The position numbers and the translations under genes are program-made. A model generated the notes under the pieces. It was given only the letters and a program-made list of their open reading frames with translations. It ran no database searches and was not told where the DNA came from. From Pholis gunnellus (lineage: Eukaryota; Chordata; Actinopteri; Perciformes; Pholidae), in NCBI GenBank assembly GCA_910591455.2, contig OU342823.1, positions 4,456,501-4,520,500 of the forward strand: 64,000 nucleotides of DNA. The letters run 5' to 3'. Below are positions 40,641-59,399 of the stretch, piece after piece; position 1 is the first letter of the stretch; every line of letters starts with the position of its first letter.

Positions 40641-41048
40641 AATTGAAACCTTTTTCTCGCTTAAAAATGTCTTACTCAGCGTTCGTTTGTACTTTGCTTC
40701 ACCCTCTCCTGTCACTTTAGGTTGACAAAAAAAAATCCAGTCCAAAAATCCAGTCCAGGACTAAACTTAAGAGAGCGCCGACTGCAAAGCGAAACCAAAA
40801 GTGAAAAAACACCAAGCAAAACACAGCTGACACTGAGTGGGAATTTCAATGGTTAAGTTGCAGAACCACCCAGCACGGACAGAACCCCCCCCCCCCCCCC
40901 CACTCCCCCTCTCTACTGTTCAGCCCCAGAGCGGGAGGTTGTTATGTCAACTCTGACAGTGCTCATTACCAGCCCCTACGCTCTGAATCGGAGTTAACAG
41001 GCTTTGGCCCAAGCAGAGGCCAGCTAGACCCGGCTGGTACAATGGGAT

Positions 41049-41050
<2 letters not shown>
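40641..41050. other. Non-coding, with C16 run
   Basis: No gene seen. A C16 run is at about 40887-40902, directly followed by C/T-rich DNA. Confidence 0.45.

Positions 41051-41129
<79 letters not shown>
41051..41129. repeat. (GT)n microsatellite
   Basis: About 79 bp of uninterrupted GT. Confidence 0.97.
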
Positions 41130-41132
<3 letters not shown>

Positions 41133-41474
41133 CACAAAACGCTCTTTCATTTCCAAATCACACCCCGAGGCCACTGTACATTACAGAGCCTCTGATACCC
41201 AAATGCACAACGACACATCTCCGGCTTATGTTCCTGTTCACTCACAAACTCCTCCGTACGAGGGCTGATCACAGCGACCCGCTGCCAAGCAGCTTCTGTT
41301 TCGAGCACCGTTTCATCACATCTCTCCGTGAGTGATGTTTGGATTAGCTCCAAGAGTTCGCACATTGGACAATTCTGTGGTTTTGAATGATGAAACATAC
41401 CTTGGTTATTCTCATGGTGCAATCTGTTAGCATATGTTAGGACACATTTGTGCGTCAATGGCAGGCATCTCTAT

Positions 41475-41885
41475 TTTACCTCAGTAAAAAGTACCGCGGT
41501 GTATAAATACTCTGTTCAAAATAGGAATAAGTCCTCATGTAAGAGTACAAAGCATTAGCATCAAAGTATACTTAAAAGTAACAAAAGTAAAAGTATTTCC
41601 GAATAATGTATACCGTTGGATTACAATAGTTAATGTGTTCATCACTTAAATGTTTCAGCTGGAAAAGTAGGAGCGAATATGAATGACTTAATATACTGCT
41701 GGGTAGCCTAAACCATTAGAATACATCAACAATTAATAATCTGAATGACTTAAGTTACCAAACGTATTCCCATCTGAAATGTGGTGGAGTAAAAGTAGCA
41801 TGAAATGGAAAATACTCGAGTAAAGCACAAGTACCTCAAGTTTGTCCTAAAGTACAGTACTTTAGTAAATGTACCACTGCAAACT
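41475..41885. repeat. AGTAAAAGTA-type dispersed teleost repeat
   Basis: Contains AAGTAACAAAAGTAAAAGTA near 41576, TGTGGTGGAGTAAAAGTAGC at about 41780 and AAAATACTCGAGTAAAGCAC, AAGTACCTCAAGTTTGTCCT and AAAGTACAGTACTTTAGTAA to 41870. This tract is a very common fish interspersed repeat. A short related piece is at 60370-60460. Confidence 0.65.
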
Positions 41886-44800
41886 TGCACGTCTAATGAT
41901 GGGCTGCAGGTTACATCTCTAATGGTCATGGCATCAATAATGATTTTCAGAAGTAAACAAGTAGAAAGAAGAAAGAGAAGAAAAAGGAACATCAAGCCGT
42001 CTCTAGTCTGTCCCCAGAGACAGAGTGTAACGGTCACACAATCCTGAGCTTGTCTGGTCTCCTGCTGCTATCAGATGCCCCCCCCCCCCCCCTCCTCTCT
42101 CAGTCCAGTAACCAGCTAGTAATGTCAATGATTACACTTGTGATTAAAGCTTTCCACTTCAAACGGGCCTCGATATGGCGGCACGGATAAAGAGCAGCTC
42201 GTCTGACGCGCGTTTGTTTGTTTGCCTGGATGTCATTACGCCCAGGCTCAGTGGACATGCCACCGTAATGACACACAGAATGCCACTCTCCACATTACAG
42301 CCGCTTCTTCCTCCACCTACGGCGGGCCTATTTGTGTTGCTTTACATTGTTGCTTTACATTCAGAGGGAGAGCGGTTTTTAGGCAGAGGTGGTGGGGACG
42401 GATTTATTTCTTCGAGGCTTACTTGAGAACGTTGGTGGTTTTGCAACAGGCACTGGAAAATAAATGTTACGAAAAGCTTTTTTAAGTCCAATTTCCATGT
42501 CAGTGTTTTGTTGGATGAAAAGTCTTCTAATGTCTTAGCAACAGCGTATCGACTAGCACTACTACTGTACGTCTAAGTCTGGGCATGTCCTTTACATCAC
42601 TGTATAAACAAACTGCTTTTTCCAGAATCCATATTTTTTTTATTTCAAGGCAGAATGAGAAGCACCAAAGTGTGAGGTGTCCCACAGCTGCAGCAGCGCA
42701 GCCTAAATTAGACCCGGACCACATGAAAAGCTGTCGTCTCTATTCCAGGCCGGGGCGGGAAAATTACAGCCCTGCTCTCTCTACTCTAGCATTAAACCTC
42801 AATTAGTGCACAACTACACCGGTGATGTCATCACCGAGGGACCCAGGAGCCTTGAAAAATGAGGGGTGCTTTGCTTAACGGCGAGCGAGGCGCCCGTAAC
42901 CGAACCGCCTCGAACCTTCAGGTTCTTCTCCGAGCGGCTCGGCGGCGGAGACAACGGCTGCAGGTTCCAGCCAGCTGGCGAGAGACGGGGTGATGTGCTT
43001 TTGACGCCGCCTGAAAAAACAAAAAAGCGCTAAAAGACCCTGTGGCCACGTTTGGCTAAATTCACCAAGAATTTTAATCCCGAGTCGTGACTGGAGTTTT
43101 CCCAAGAGACGAGAGGTCAGTGAGGTAGGGCCTTTTTGACCTCCAGTGACCTGGCAGGAGACAGAGGAGACAGAGGAGGAGGAGGTGGTTCTACTGCCCA
43201 TTCCTCAGAAAACCACCTCTATTACACAACAGACTCACATAATCACACGCTGAGGAAATATTACCTGCTGCAGACGTTAAGCTAAGCCTTCTTTATATCT
43301 ATTACAACTTATTTTCATGAGATTGGCCATCTTCTACTGAGGATACGGTCTGGGATTTATTCCATACTTATGCCTCATTTTCACTGCATGGTGTGGCTCT
43401 GCTCGGCTCCACTCACTGACTACGTTTAAATGCACAAAATATTCATTTTTTTCCCCCCTTATTCCCAAAAAGTGGTCGAGGTGCTTGGTCGTGCACCTCC
43501 GATTTTTTTTGTAACTTGGCACTCGCGACCACGCGACTGTCACAAATAGTTCAGCCGCTTTGCTTTCAAAGAAGCATCAGTGTGGGCTGGATTCTCCGCT
43601 GATCGCCGTAGCGACACCATGTGAAACTGCCGTGACATCACCTTCAACGGTTCTTGGCAATTACTTTGCGGAGTATAACATCATAACCGATTAGAATGAT
43701 GGCCAAAAATAGCAAAATAAGTCTATAATATGTAATGTAATAAACCTGGATTATCCATTAACAGCGCTCTAGGTTTCCAACAGGAACATAAAAGCCTGAA
43801 AAGAGCACTCCCTGGTTGGTTATTGTAGTCTAATGTAGTCCCTCTTGCTGCGGGGTCACTGTTCCTTCATGTCGTACAAAGGAGGGAGCGACTTCAACGA
43901 AGGCTCAGCATGTGAACGCTCCCAGGCACCACCTCGTACCTTTCTCCTCTTTGTAACACAGAGAGCCGATCCCCACACGGTGTGAATTATGCATCGCGGC
44001 TCCCAGCTACTTCTTACCGGGTTGTTCAAGCGAGCTGCCCGAGGACCGCGGGTCCTCTTCGGCGTACCTCCACCTGAAGAGACGGATCGCTCTCACATCT
44101 TCAAAGAGAAGTCAATCACGCCATAGATTGTGAGTACCACCCAGTGGGTTTACAAAACTTTCACTCGCAGGTGCAGAGAACAGGGATGGGGCCCACATTT
44201 CTCAGAAAGTGGAACAGGATTTTTTTCTTTTTGTAGAGCCAAGCTCCGACAAAAACTTTCGAGCAGAGGGTGGGTGGGGGCGGTTGAGATCAAAAGCCTG
44301 CAAGTTCCTGGCGAGCGGACCCAATCAGCCGAGAGGGCCAAGGAGAGGAGGAGAGACAAGCGCTTCCCTTTTAAATTGATCCCACTGAGACCCTCAAGGT
44401 TCCCCTCGCAGGACTCGCAGAAAAGCGATAAAAATCTGGCCCTGTGGATCTGACGAGGAACTGGGAGGGGAGAAGGCGAAGAAGAAAGACGGTTTTCAAG
44501 GGAGGGGGGGAGAGGCACAGAAAGAACAGAGGGGAACTGGTAGGGGGGAGGGTGAGGGAGAGGAGCCGGTTGAGGCAGATCAAGGGAAGACGAGGGAGAC
44601 GAGAGGGGTGGGCTCGTCCTCCGAGGGCGCATCCAGGGATCGCTGTGTGCCAGCGAAGAGCCGGAGCAGGCAGGGCCAGCACTATCAGCCATCAAACCTG
44701 TGTTACACGTCTGATGATGTGCTCAACCAATCAACCGCGGGTGTATCTCTATTCTGCCCAGGTCCTTGGCAGCCGAGACGTTGGACAGGTTCACGCTGGC

Positions 44801-47800
44801 CTGAGATCAGACTCTGGACGAGGCTGGTGTCGTTATCCACAGCATGTTGGGGCCCTCAAAGGAACAAGCGCTATCAGAGCAACCCAGAGACCAAGCAGCC
44901 TGCCAGGCACACCGCAGACCTGCCCAGCCACCAACAGCAGCACAAACACACAATAAAGCCCCCCCCCCCCCCCGTGTGTGTGTGTGTGTGTTCGCTCCAA
45001 TTCCATGGATGTATTTTGCGGTGCAAAATGAAGCCATTATCACCGGGGCTCCACAGTGAAAAGAGGTAACGTCTGTCAAATGTCAAGACCGAAGCCAGAT
45101 GAGCAAATAATCACCTGCAAATGAAATCAAGTGGGATTTAAAAATACATTTGCATCCACTCAATCACATTCACCTACTGTAGCTTTGATATTATAAATTC
45201 CACATCTTTCTCATGACTTTTCTAAGCAGGGTTGGACCACTTCCATGACCTAAAACTAGGATTTCCTTCTGGTTTCTTAATGTTGTTTGTCTTCTCAGAA
45301 TGTGCTGAAGGGGTAAACAGCCCACAGTTGGGGCGCGACAACAAAATGTATCAAAATAGCTGAAAAAGATAATCGAATTTGATTCGAAACACGTTGTGAG
45401 GGCATTCTTGTATTTCTGCAAAAAGGACCTAGCTCTTCATAACAAGAGGCCTAGATATTCATATTTGGTTGTTTTTTCCTGAATATGCTTTTAATATGAC
45501 ATTATATTTCAGAAATTCAGGAAATATCCAGAATTTACATTTTTCATAAGGGAGAGTTCAGAAGGTCAACGGTCCAATGCTACTTGTTCTCAACCTGTCA
45601 CTGCGAGGCCTAGCAGGTGAGGTCTCATCGACGGTCGGACCAGTATGTCTTGTTGAGCTGGATCTCTTTACTGGGCATGAAGGCCAAAAGTAGCACAGCA
45701 TGAAAAAAAAAAAAAGCAAAAGAAACATACTTGATTGGCCAAAACAGCGCCGTTGCCTGATGCATTGGGGTCAGTTGTTCTGTGCAACACGGTGAAGGTC
45801 TTCTTCAAGGAGAGACCGCATACAGGCGTGGAAGAGATCTAGTTCATATGATGTGTTGACCGTGTGAGGGGTAACAGCCGGCTGTCAATTGTAAAATGTG
45901 ATCGTCAGAGGTACACAAATTTACGGACACAGCCCACCTAACTTTGACTCCGGAAAGGTGCAGAGTACCATCTGACAAGCAGTTCTGTTGAAGTATTCTA
46001 GCACCTTTATCTCACTTTCTACGATCCATTGATGAGACAACAAAGATAATCCAAAGAGCTCTTGCAGAGAGATTGGAGAGGCAGTGCGATGCGGTCTGTG
46101 TGACGGCAGGCTTTTTGCAGCACATTCAACTTTGGACATTTTGAACAGCTACAAAACACTTTTGCCTTTAGACACAATTTACAAACTAGATCGTTCCGAG
46201 CATACGGAACATGTAAAAAGAGAAGGCAGGTGGGAGGGGAAATCAGAGGGAACTGCTACACCAAAACAAAAACAGAAGGCACTTGGTCAAAAGGAGAACT
46301 GGCAGGCTAATCGCCGGCATAATAATCCAGCGTTATGATCCGAATGAATATTACAGTAGTGAATGAATAAAGAGTGTGATTATCAGCTACTCTGGTCGCA
46401 GCACAACTCCGCTCTGTGACTGTTGCAGGCTACAGTGAGCCAGCCTAGCTGTCATGATGGATAGCCGGTGCTGAGCATGAATAACTTAGGTCCTCATAAA
46501 TAAGCGGATCTCTACTAATATCATTAAAGTAGCCCCGGGGGCTGACACGCCTCCTTTATCCCTGTGCACCACCTGCACCAATCAGCCTCCTCTCCCCGTG
46601 ACAAACACCCCGAAATCACGGAACTATTCAGCGTCAATATTTTTTGACATTTCATTCAGCTGATTCTCCAGACAGGGCCATTCATTTAACGGGCTGAATG
46701 GTAATTGGCAGGAGAGGGCAAAATTCTAAGTTACGTGACCGCGGCTCGGTTGCCACAGGTAACCTTTTTGGAGGGAGTTAGCGTGGCAAATTGATTGCCG
46801 AGAGCGCAGACTCATCACGAGTGCTAATTTTCAGAAGCAGTGCACGGCGGAGCTGGGAAAATAAGAGGCTCTATTTATAACAGAGGGGAAGGGGAGAGAG
46901 GGGGGGGGGATTAGCTTGTCATTAGAATAAAGAGCGCAGAAGAAGAATCAATTTCAGGGGTTTAAAAAGCTGACAAACACAGTTCACGTATTCTTTCTCT
47001 CCCTCCTCCTCTGGCTCTGGCTCTCAGCTCACCTTTTGACTGAGCAGCCTACGGCCTACAAGATACGGAGGCAAATGTTTGAAGGATTTCACCCTTCACG
47101 ATAGCTCTTTTACGCCGAGCCTAATCAGGGGACTATTCAACAACATAACGGCTTGAAGATCATAGTGAGTTGTCCTCATATCACCAAGACTGGTGACAAT
47201 TATAGCTATCAATTTCTCAAAAACATCATATCACCAATTTCTTAATTTGAGAAAAAATAAATTGTAAACTGATTGTTTGTGAATTGTCTCGATGTATATT
47301 AGTCAGCACGTGGTTTGCTTTTGCTGTCAAAGTAGCCTGAAGAACCAAATGATTCACAAACATCCAGGCAATCCGAGCAAGACCGTCACCACCACTACAT
47401 CTCTGTGACCACGCTGAATACCGATTTTAAGGGCCTCAATGCTGCACTCGTTATCAGAGACCGCATTTGTGTAGAGAAGTTGGGGCCCCTCGTTGTGTTA
47501 GCAATAAGTCATTTTAAAATGCTAAAGATGGCGACACACCGACTGGCTTTAAGGACAGATCATACAGGTGGGGACAGCAGCAGCAAGACATCATCATTTT
47601 CACCATTGGATATCCACCTGGTCTTTGTACTGGTTGTAAAAAAAAATGGTTTCCCAGCATGCCTTTGGGAACTAGACCAGGAAGGAAGCTTGGGGCTGAT
47701 TTTCAGGCAGAGGCGAGCTGTTTACCCTACCATCCCCTCACCCTCTGACCCGGGCCTTCATGTGCCCGCTGTATAACCTGGGCAAGTCTCGGGGACAGGA

Positions 47801-50800
47801 ACCACACAGGAAACGTACGCAACTCGACACGAACAGGAACTCTCGCATAAGAGGGGGGTGTAAACTCCGCAGTGAAGGAGAGTTTCCGAGGCCCTGGTGC
47901 TTTTCTCTTTTCAGCCCGGGCTAGGCTCACGTGGAGGAGCTAAGCTGGCTGTGGGAGGCAGCAGCGGAGGGTTTTATCATTCAGAAGCAGGCCTCCAAAA
48001 GCAGGGATAACCTGAAGACAGCCTCCCAGTGTCGCCTGCGGGGGATGCTGCCAAAGCCCTTCAAAGGACTGATACAGTAACAGTAACACATATTCAATTA
48101 ATACACAACGGCGGACAGCAACACTGAACTCTCCGATCCGCTTACAGAACATCTAATAGCATACGGGGAGGATGGATATTGTGCTAATTTGTCTTGTCTG
48201 CGGAGCGCTCTGACAGCCCCATTGACGCCTGCGTCTTTTTAACATGAGGTTAGTGGGTGTTTGGCCTCCCCTCCAGTCGTTTGTGAGCTGCAGAGCCTGG
48301 AAATGATTAGGCCTGGGAGGGCAATTAGCCTGAGCAACGCTGGGCTAAATATAGTCCGGCTTGGCCCAGCTCTGCCCCTGGGTCACATCCACACCACAGC
48401 CTCCACGCAGGCGTGTTAGTTCAATCTGGATCCCGTTTGTTTCATGACTGATGCGGAGGCCCCGCTGACTCAGGCGAGATACCATAACTCAGCCGTCGAT
48501 CAGCTGTCTCGGGAGGGAAGGAAGTGAGTGGGAAGGAGCCGTGGAAGAAAATATAAAAGGGGTGACGTTTTAAAAGGGAAGCACGTGTTAACCTCGATAT
48601 CCAGAGAGTCGGAGAAGCATGTTCCTGAAGTTGACTGTTGACAGTTGACTGACTCGTATTTATTTATTCCCTCGCACTTTAAATGGGTCTACATGCCGGG
48701 CCTGGCGTTTTCACGATCAAACCTTCAGCTCGAGCACAGCCTTACTTCCCGAGAAACGCTGTGTCAAACGAACCATGGTTGGGAAAACATGCTTTCCCAC
48801 AGCCTTACACCAACCGAACGGAATGCAAAGAAAAAAAATGCTTTCCCATCCCACGTCTCCCTGCCCCTCCAGTCCCCGTATCTCCCACCCCCTGTGAGAA
48901 CTTTTTTTCTTTTTGAGATTGTATCCTTAAAAACAGGAGGTTCGCCCACTCGTTCACCTGGGACGGCTTTTGGACGGCGGAGGCAAGCTAGAAGGTTATA
49001 GGAGCCTGGGAATGTTTAACATCAAGAAAGCAATCAGAACGTAGCCGGAGCTCTGGGAATTGGACAGGAAACGTGGAGAGTAACCCTTTCCTGCCTGAGA
49101 GGAAAGAGAAGAGGAAGTGATTTGGGTTATGTGACAAATTTCGGCTGCAACCTGAAAGGCAGCCCGTTGGCATTAACAGGTATACTAGATTTTTACAAAG
49201 GCTTAGTTTAGCACGACTTTATTTAAGAACCTGAAAACAGTTTCACTTCTCTTGAGAGTAACACTTTTTTGATCTCTACCTACATCCTCGCTCAGAAAGG
49301 TGATGTGTGAAGACCCAGGGCTCAAATGTGATACAAGAAAAGCACTGAAAAAAAAAAGAAAAAGGTAGTGGCCTCTGAACTCAACATCCGCTTGAATTCT
49401 CCCATCACAGTCTCGACCTGGTGTGTCTTCCGACAGAGCGTACGGACCGAGGTGAAACATAAGTGGAAATGTTCCGGAGCTGCACTGAGCTCAGCACAAA
49501 TTGCACAAGACAGCTCAGGAAACAGGGGTTTGCTTTGTACCCTGAGCAGAGAACCAGTAAGTTCCACTGTAAGAGGCCTATTCCCTCCTCTTCTGACCCA
49601 GACACACAAACCAAGCCATGGTTACATACAAGGGGTTTGCCAGACTTCTGATTACTGACATGGTGCATGCATACACATATGTACGGCACCCAGGTTACTA
49701 CAGGACATGCAAACATTCTCACATTGCTTCTTTTTTTTTTTTTTCAAGTTAAAGGCTATTATACACATATGCCTAGGGCTTTTATTGTGAAAGGTAAGAA
49801 GGGAAGATCTGGACAACGTGATTGGTTGATGGCTTTGTTAATCCTCAGAAAAGTCAACCTTGTTCAGGAAAAAAGTGACAGCTTGTAAAAAATAAATTGC
49901 ACGTTCAAATTAAAATCACACAGGGGGAAAGAAACTACCCGGTGTGTAAAGGCCTTTAGGGGTGTCCTGTGCATGGCATTTGTGAATTATAATATTAAGC
50001 TTCTTGGCGTCAACATCTGTAAAAACGTAGCAACTGGGTATCAGATCGTAATCATGCATCCAAGAGAAAGCTACGAAAATTGTGGACATAGCGCCGAAAA
50101 GAATACAAGAAGGTGAAATGGCAAGCGGACAAAGCTCGGTTTGTGAATGGAGAACATGTTTTCACTCAATGAGTGGAACCTTTGACCTGCTGGTGGCATT
50201 AGAAGAAAGGTCAGGGGTTCATTAGGATCCATCCTCTCGGGTACATGAATAACGGAGCAAAATGTCACGGTGATCCATCCACTGGTCGTCAACAGGAGCA
50301 GCACTGCTCCAGAGTAATGGACTGACTCACTGACTAACAAAACACTGCCATCCTTAAAAAAAGACTGGAGTGTGGCTATTTTAAATTGGCTCCAATAGTG
50401 TCTTCTTTGTAGAAATCAAACACTGACTGTTAACATGACATGAGACAGCGCTGCAGCACCTCTTCAAAGTCCAGTGAAGCATTCTGCTCAAGGAGCAGCT
50501 CGGGGGAAAAGGTGCAGCGTTTAGAAAGCCGACACAGTAGTGACAGCACCACCTAAATACTGCCTACCAGAAAAAACTTAATCCCAGCCATAAATCGCAT
50601 CCACCGTGCGCCCACTATATGAAATTCCCCAGTAAGCCCCAACATTATGGCCATACCCATAGATATCCCCGCAGCTTGTAGCAGCAGAATAAACCTGGAA
50701 AAATACATCCATTATGAAGGGAGGTTATTCCGGCAGTGTGCGGCGATGATAAAACGGTGGACATGCTCGGCGCCCTGTTTATAAACTGTTTGTTAATCTA

Positions 50801-52734
50801 TCATTTGCAACCAGAGGAATGAGATAACAATACGGTGTGGCTTACAGTCAGCGTGGCGGCCGTGGAAAGATCGAAGCGTGTCCTTGGAGTGATATTATTT
50901 ATTGAAATAAATTCACTCAGGCTGAAATATGTATAGCGAATGCATTATGAACAGTGCTTCTGATGGAGCAGCGAGCGCTTTAACGCGCCGTAACAGTGGC
51001 TCTCTCTTTTCAACGGATGTCCCTTGTGTGACACGCTGAGAGAATAGAGAGGAGAGGGTCTGAACGCTTTAATTTACCCCCTTTCATGAATGGAAGGGAT
51101 TTACATTTGATGCCCTTATTTGAACGTATAGACCATTTAGAGTCCTCCTCCGAGCAGAGATTCTGATCTTAATTACTTCGTTAATTAGCCGTGATTCACG
51201 GGGAGAAGCCTTGCCCTATCCACGGTCCCTCCGCGTTGCTAAGGGGGGGCTCCTCAGAAGTTCCTGGATCCTCGCTCCCATTTAGAGCAACAATCCTGCA
51301 CTTGCAAGTGTCCCTTTGCTGAAGGTGAGCTTTTTTTCCAATTTTTCCTCAAATGTCAGCAAACCCCATAGAGCTCCGGCTCTTAATACCCCCCCCCCCT
51401 TATAGACTTATATCACACGGACGCATTTCACAGATTTACGTTTATCGTTTTACCAATGAAAAGAGGGACGACCGGTGCAACATCCTGCATGCTCCTGCTC
51501 GCTGCGGGATAAATATGGCTCCTTCGCTCCGGCTACCTCAACCTGGCGGGTCGATCGGGCGTTTAGCTAATCACAAAGCAAAGCAACAGGATAAAACAAA
51601 TATTTTAAAAAAGGATCGTCATAAGCAGCAGGCATTGGGTGAACTCGCTGGACGAACAATGGCGCTTTTCATTTTGTTCGTACTGCTCACTCCAACAAGG
51701 CCTCGCGGGAAGTCGTTGCTCATCGAGGTGGATCGAGCTTTTTGCTCACCAACACCTTCGGCGGTTGGTCTCTCGAACGGGCGGCGCGGAGCTTGAGCAC
51801 AAGTAGGTGTTTTGGCACGCGGGCTAGCTGGAGAGAACAGCAGGCCGACAGAAAGGAAAGGTAAGGTCCAGCTGAGGCAGCTGCTTGCTATTACTCCTCC
51901 CCCCCCCCCCCCTACTCTGGCAGGAAATAAGCAATCATTTAGTCCTGACAGGTACATGCTGAACCATTGCTATCTCTGCTCTCAAACCAACCAAATAATG
52001 GATTACAGCAGTTTAGCATTAACCTTAAGCCTCAAGTATCTTTGCCACGGTTCGTCAACTTTGTACCTTTTCAGAGAGTGAACGTATACTTTCCTGAGTC
52101 GGATCAAACATGAAGTAATACCGGTGTGGAGCGTAGACGTGATTGGTGTTACTCTACAAGTGCAAAGATATAAGATTTGCAAACCACTCCTGTCTGTGTG
52201 CACTCTAGTTGCCGCCGAGACGGAAAACACAGAAAATAAATCTCCTCCCCTCAAAACATGTGAGGTGCTTTTCTGCTCGTGAAAAGCAGTCATTTAGAGG
52301 TCTCTGGTGAGCTGTAGAGGGCTTAGCGTGTCCAACTGGATCTGGAGTGTAGCTGCAAACCGGCCTTAATGCACCGCCAGGTCAACTCTGCTGTGTGAAA
52401 ATGGCAACACAAGGCCAGTTAGCATGGCTGCTTGAAGCGTTGGGCACATAGACAAGGTGGCAGGACGAGCTAAAAGCTAAGACTATTTACTGACTGCCAC
52501 TGCCCTTCGTGTTTGTACCACTCGAGCACTGTGTTCAGCCAGGACCACCAGACATTTATCTATACATAACTCTGAGTGCCATAAAACTACACCCTGTCAG
52601 GGTGCAGCCATAAACAAAGACAAATGCTGCTGTATAAAACCTGGAATGGTACAAGAAAGAAGCGGCAATGAAGGCACATTGGAAGACAGGGGCTGGCACA
52701 ATTTAGGGGGTAACATAATGTTCATGTGTTTGGT
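41886..52734. other. Long gene-poor stretch, probable znf438 upstream intron or intergenic DNA
   Basis: I see no supported coding exon in about 11 kb. Simple sequence includes C15 at about 42078-42092, C15 then (GT) at about 44960-44991, and C-runs at 51390 and 51897. Degraded repeat-like text appears at 43365-43650. Several segments look unique and rich in homeobox-like TTAATTA words, for example 51165-51195, and are candidates for conserved non-coding elements. The longer open frames, such as plus-strand 47405-47776 and minus-strand 44695-44150, carry no known domain. Confidence 0.4.
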
Positions 52735-52830
52735 AGGTGTTGCACAGTATACCGATACTAGAAAAGGTATCTTACCCTGCTGTTTAAAAATGGTACGATA
52801 TCCCATTTTAATAGTACCGGTACGTTAAGA
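52735..52830. repeat. Dispersed repeat fragment with GTACCGGTAC-like end
   Basis: Contains GCACAGTATACCGATACTAG, AAAAGGTATC, then AAAATGGTACGATATCCCAT and AATAGTACCGGTACG. Similar text is common in fish, probably a non-autonomous DNA transposon. Boundaries are approximate. Confidence 0.5.
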
Positions 52831-57136
<4,306 letters not shown>

Positions 57137-57481
57137 TCAAAAGGTCAGTTCACCCAAATCAAGAAAAAAACAAACATATTTTGCCACTTAGCTCTAGTGG
57201 CGTATATAGTCATGAACACATGTTTGGTTTAATTTTGAAATATTCCCCTCTGAGGTTACCTCAGAATACAGCGACAAATACCCATCACAACATTCCAGAG
57301 CAACAGCTGATGTCTTCCAGTGCAACAAACAGCTCAAAAACCACAAATATTTCATTTACCATAATGTTAGACCAAGAAAAAAATGCAAAGTTACACATTT
57401 GAGAACCTGAAATTTATATTTTTTGTCTCAATGACAGATATCAAATAAATTTTAAAAAACGAGTGAACTGGCCCTTTAAGA
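57137..57481. mobile_element. MITE-like element with short inverted ends
   Basis: The left end AAAAGGTCAGTTCAC is the imperfect inverted match of the right end GTGAACTGGCCCTTTAAG. The interior begins CCAAATCAAGAAAAAAACAA and includes CATATTTTGCCACTTAGCTC, words typical of a common teleost MITE family. Length about 345 bp. No coding capacity. Confidence 0.65.
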
Positions 57482-59399
57482 TATTCTATTTTGGAGAAGT
57501 TTACAAGGTGTTTTTGAGAGCCAACCAATCACGACACACAGAGAACAGGATTCCCCACAGATGACGACAACCGCAGTCAAACTGGAGCGCGTGGGGGAGA
57601 GAAAGAGTGAGCCGTGGAGTATTTGTTAACTAAGATAATCATGGAGTAGGTGTCGGCTGTGCCGTGGGAGTTTCTGTTATGAGTGTGAAAGTTTTACCGA
57701 ATGCGAAAAAGAGCGTTTGCCGATTTGTGTGGTGTGACCTGCTTTCCATCATCAGCAAAAAATATTGCTGAGACAGCAGTGTTTTTCTACCAAAAAAAAA
57801 AAAAAGGTGCGACAGTGAATGTGATTTTCTCTCTAGGTCCCAATAATAACTTACCATGAGTCAGACCGAATTACGTCAGGTTGACACCAGACCCCTAGAG
57901 GCCGTATGGCTCAGAATTCTCTCTCTTTCGTAATGTTTGTACTGGGGAATCCCCCCCCCCCCACACTTCTGAATTTGTGATAGCTGAACAAAGTGAAACC
58001 ATAGTTTAAGAAACTGTTTTCAGTTGACTTTTCCTGCATTAAGTTGCTGACCTCTCACAGCATCTTTCATGGGACAAAAACTGTCCCTCAGCAGAGCGTG
58101 AAAATAAAAAATTGTTGCATCTGGAAAGGAAAACCAAGAACACTCTCTGGAACATACCGCACGCCACAGTGAGAGAGATTGGACAGACTGGAGGGGAATT
58201 TCTCCTTCTTCCACGATCCATCTTCAGTTCACCACAGACGATCGCATTCCTCATTTTTAACTTCTTAGAAGGTGTTTAATCTAAAAGCTCGACCCGGTTT
58301 GAACACCCCGGGGTGGGACCGTGAATTGTCACACGGCCTGTTCGCTGACACTAGATCAGCACCTTATGAAATCATGCTGTCAGTGCTCCCAGGGTGGCTC
58401 GTGTGGAGCGACAAGCTACAAAAGCAACGTTGCAGGAAAGCTGTCCCGGAGCTACCCGCTGACCTTTGACCTCTCGGCGGAGAAGCACCAGCAATACGCT
58501 GAGCAACAGTGTAAACAAGTACAGCCAGTTCCAGCTGATGAGGAGCGGTGTTGGTAGGGTCAGCACCTGCACTGCAACAGTCTGGTGCATCACTAATGAT
58601 ACAGTAAGTGTATCAAAAGCGTAAACAGAAGCACCTCCTATGTGTGTTGCCTACAGCTGCAGGGTGCAGTCTATGATGCAGATCTGAATGTAACACATCA
58701 TTTGCAATAATTTACCAAAAAATACAGTGCCCCATACTATATCAATACTTTGAAACTGACTAAGCCATGATGAGAGAACACGACTCCAAGCACAGTTCTT
58801 AAAGTGATGAGGGCCCTTTAGTGGGGGGGGGGGGGGGGGGGGGGGTGATACGAGTACAAATCTTCTACCGCAGTATATTGTAATGTATGGCATAATGTAG
58901 GACATATTCTGAAAAATGTAAAGATCAAAGCATTTCATCACAATGATGCAAACAGAAAAAAAAATTCTGGCAACATCACTGTATGTCATCACATTGCACA
59001 AACATTGGGCCCCATCTGCATACATTTAATTTAAAAAAAACTGCAATAAGATAATAACTGGGCTTCGCCTTCTGTTCTCTTAGGACTTGCATTCCTGCTC
59101 TAGGTGGGCAACAGGTGTTTGTTATTATAGCCACAGCAACCAAATAGTTGGAAATAACCCTAATGTTGATAATAACTACGTTTATGCTAAATACAGATGA
59201 CCTCTCTCCAAATGCACAACGCCTGTTAAAAGAAAAGAGCACAAACTGAACTTGAGGTTCACGTCTATATAAAGTACAGGTGCACATCCAGCACTGCCGA
59301 CATGCAGGAGGAGAGTTGGGGAACAGAAGTGAGGTTGTTTCGCACAGCACGATAACTGTCAGTGCAACGTCTGTTTTCTGCGCATCTTCTGACATGTCG
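57482..59399. other. Non-coding stretch, no gene seen
   Basis: No exon recognised. Contains C12 at about 57951-57962 and G23 at 58823-58845. Confidence 0.4.
58823..58845. repeat. Poly-G tract, 23 bp
   Basis: Uninterrupted G run in AT-rich surroundings. Confidence 0.95.

Noticed and set aside
44150..44695. 181-codon minus-strand open frame rich in Pro/Ser/Leu
   Set aside because: It reflects a purine-rich plus strand (GGGAGG, GAGAGG). Overlapping frames on both strands look equally open, and no domain is seen.
47405..47776. 123-codon plus-strand open frame
   Set aside because: No domain, no splice context and no recognised similarity.
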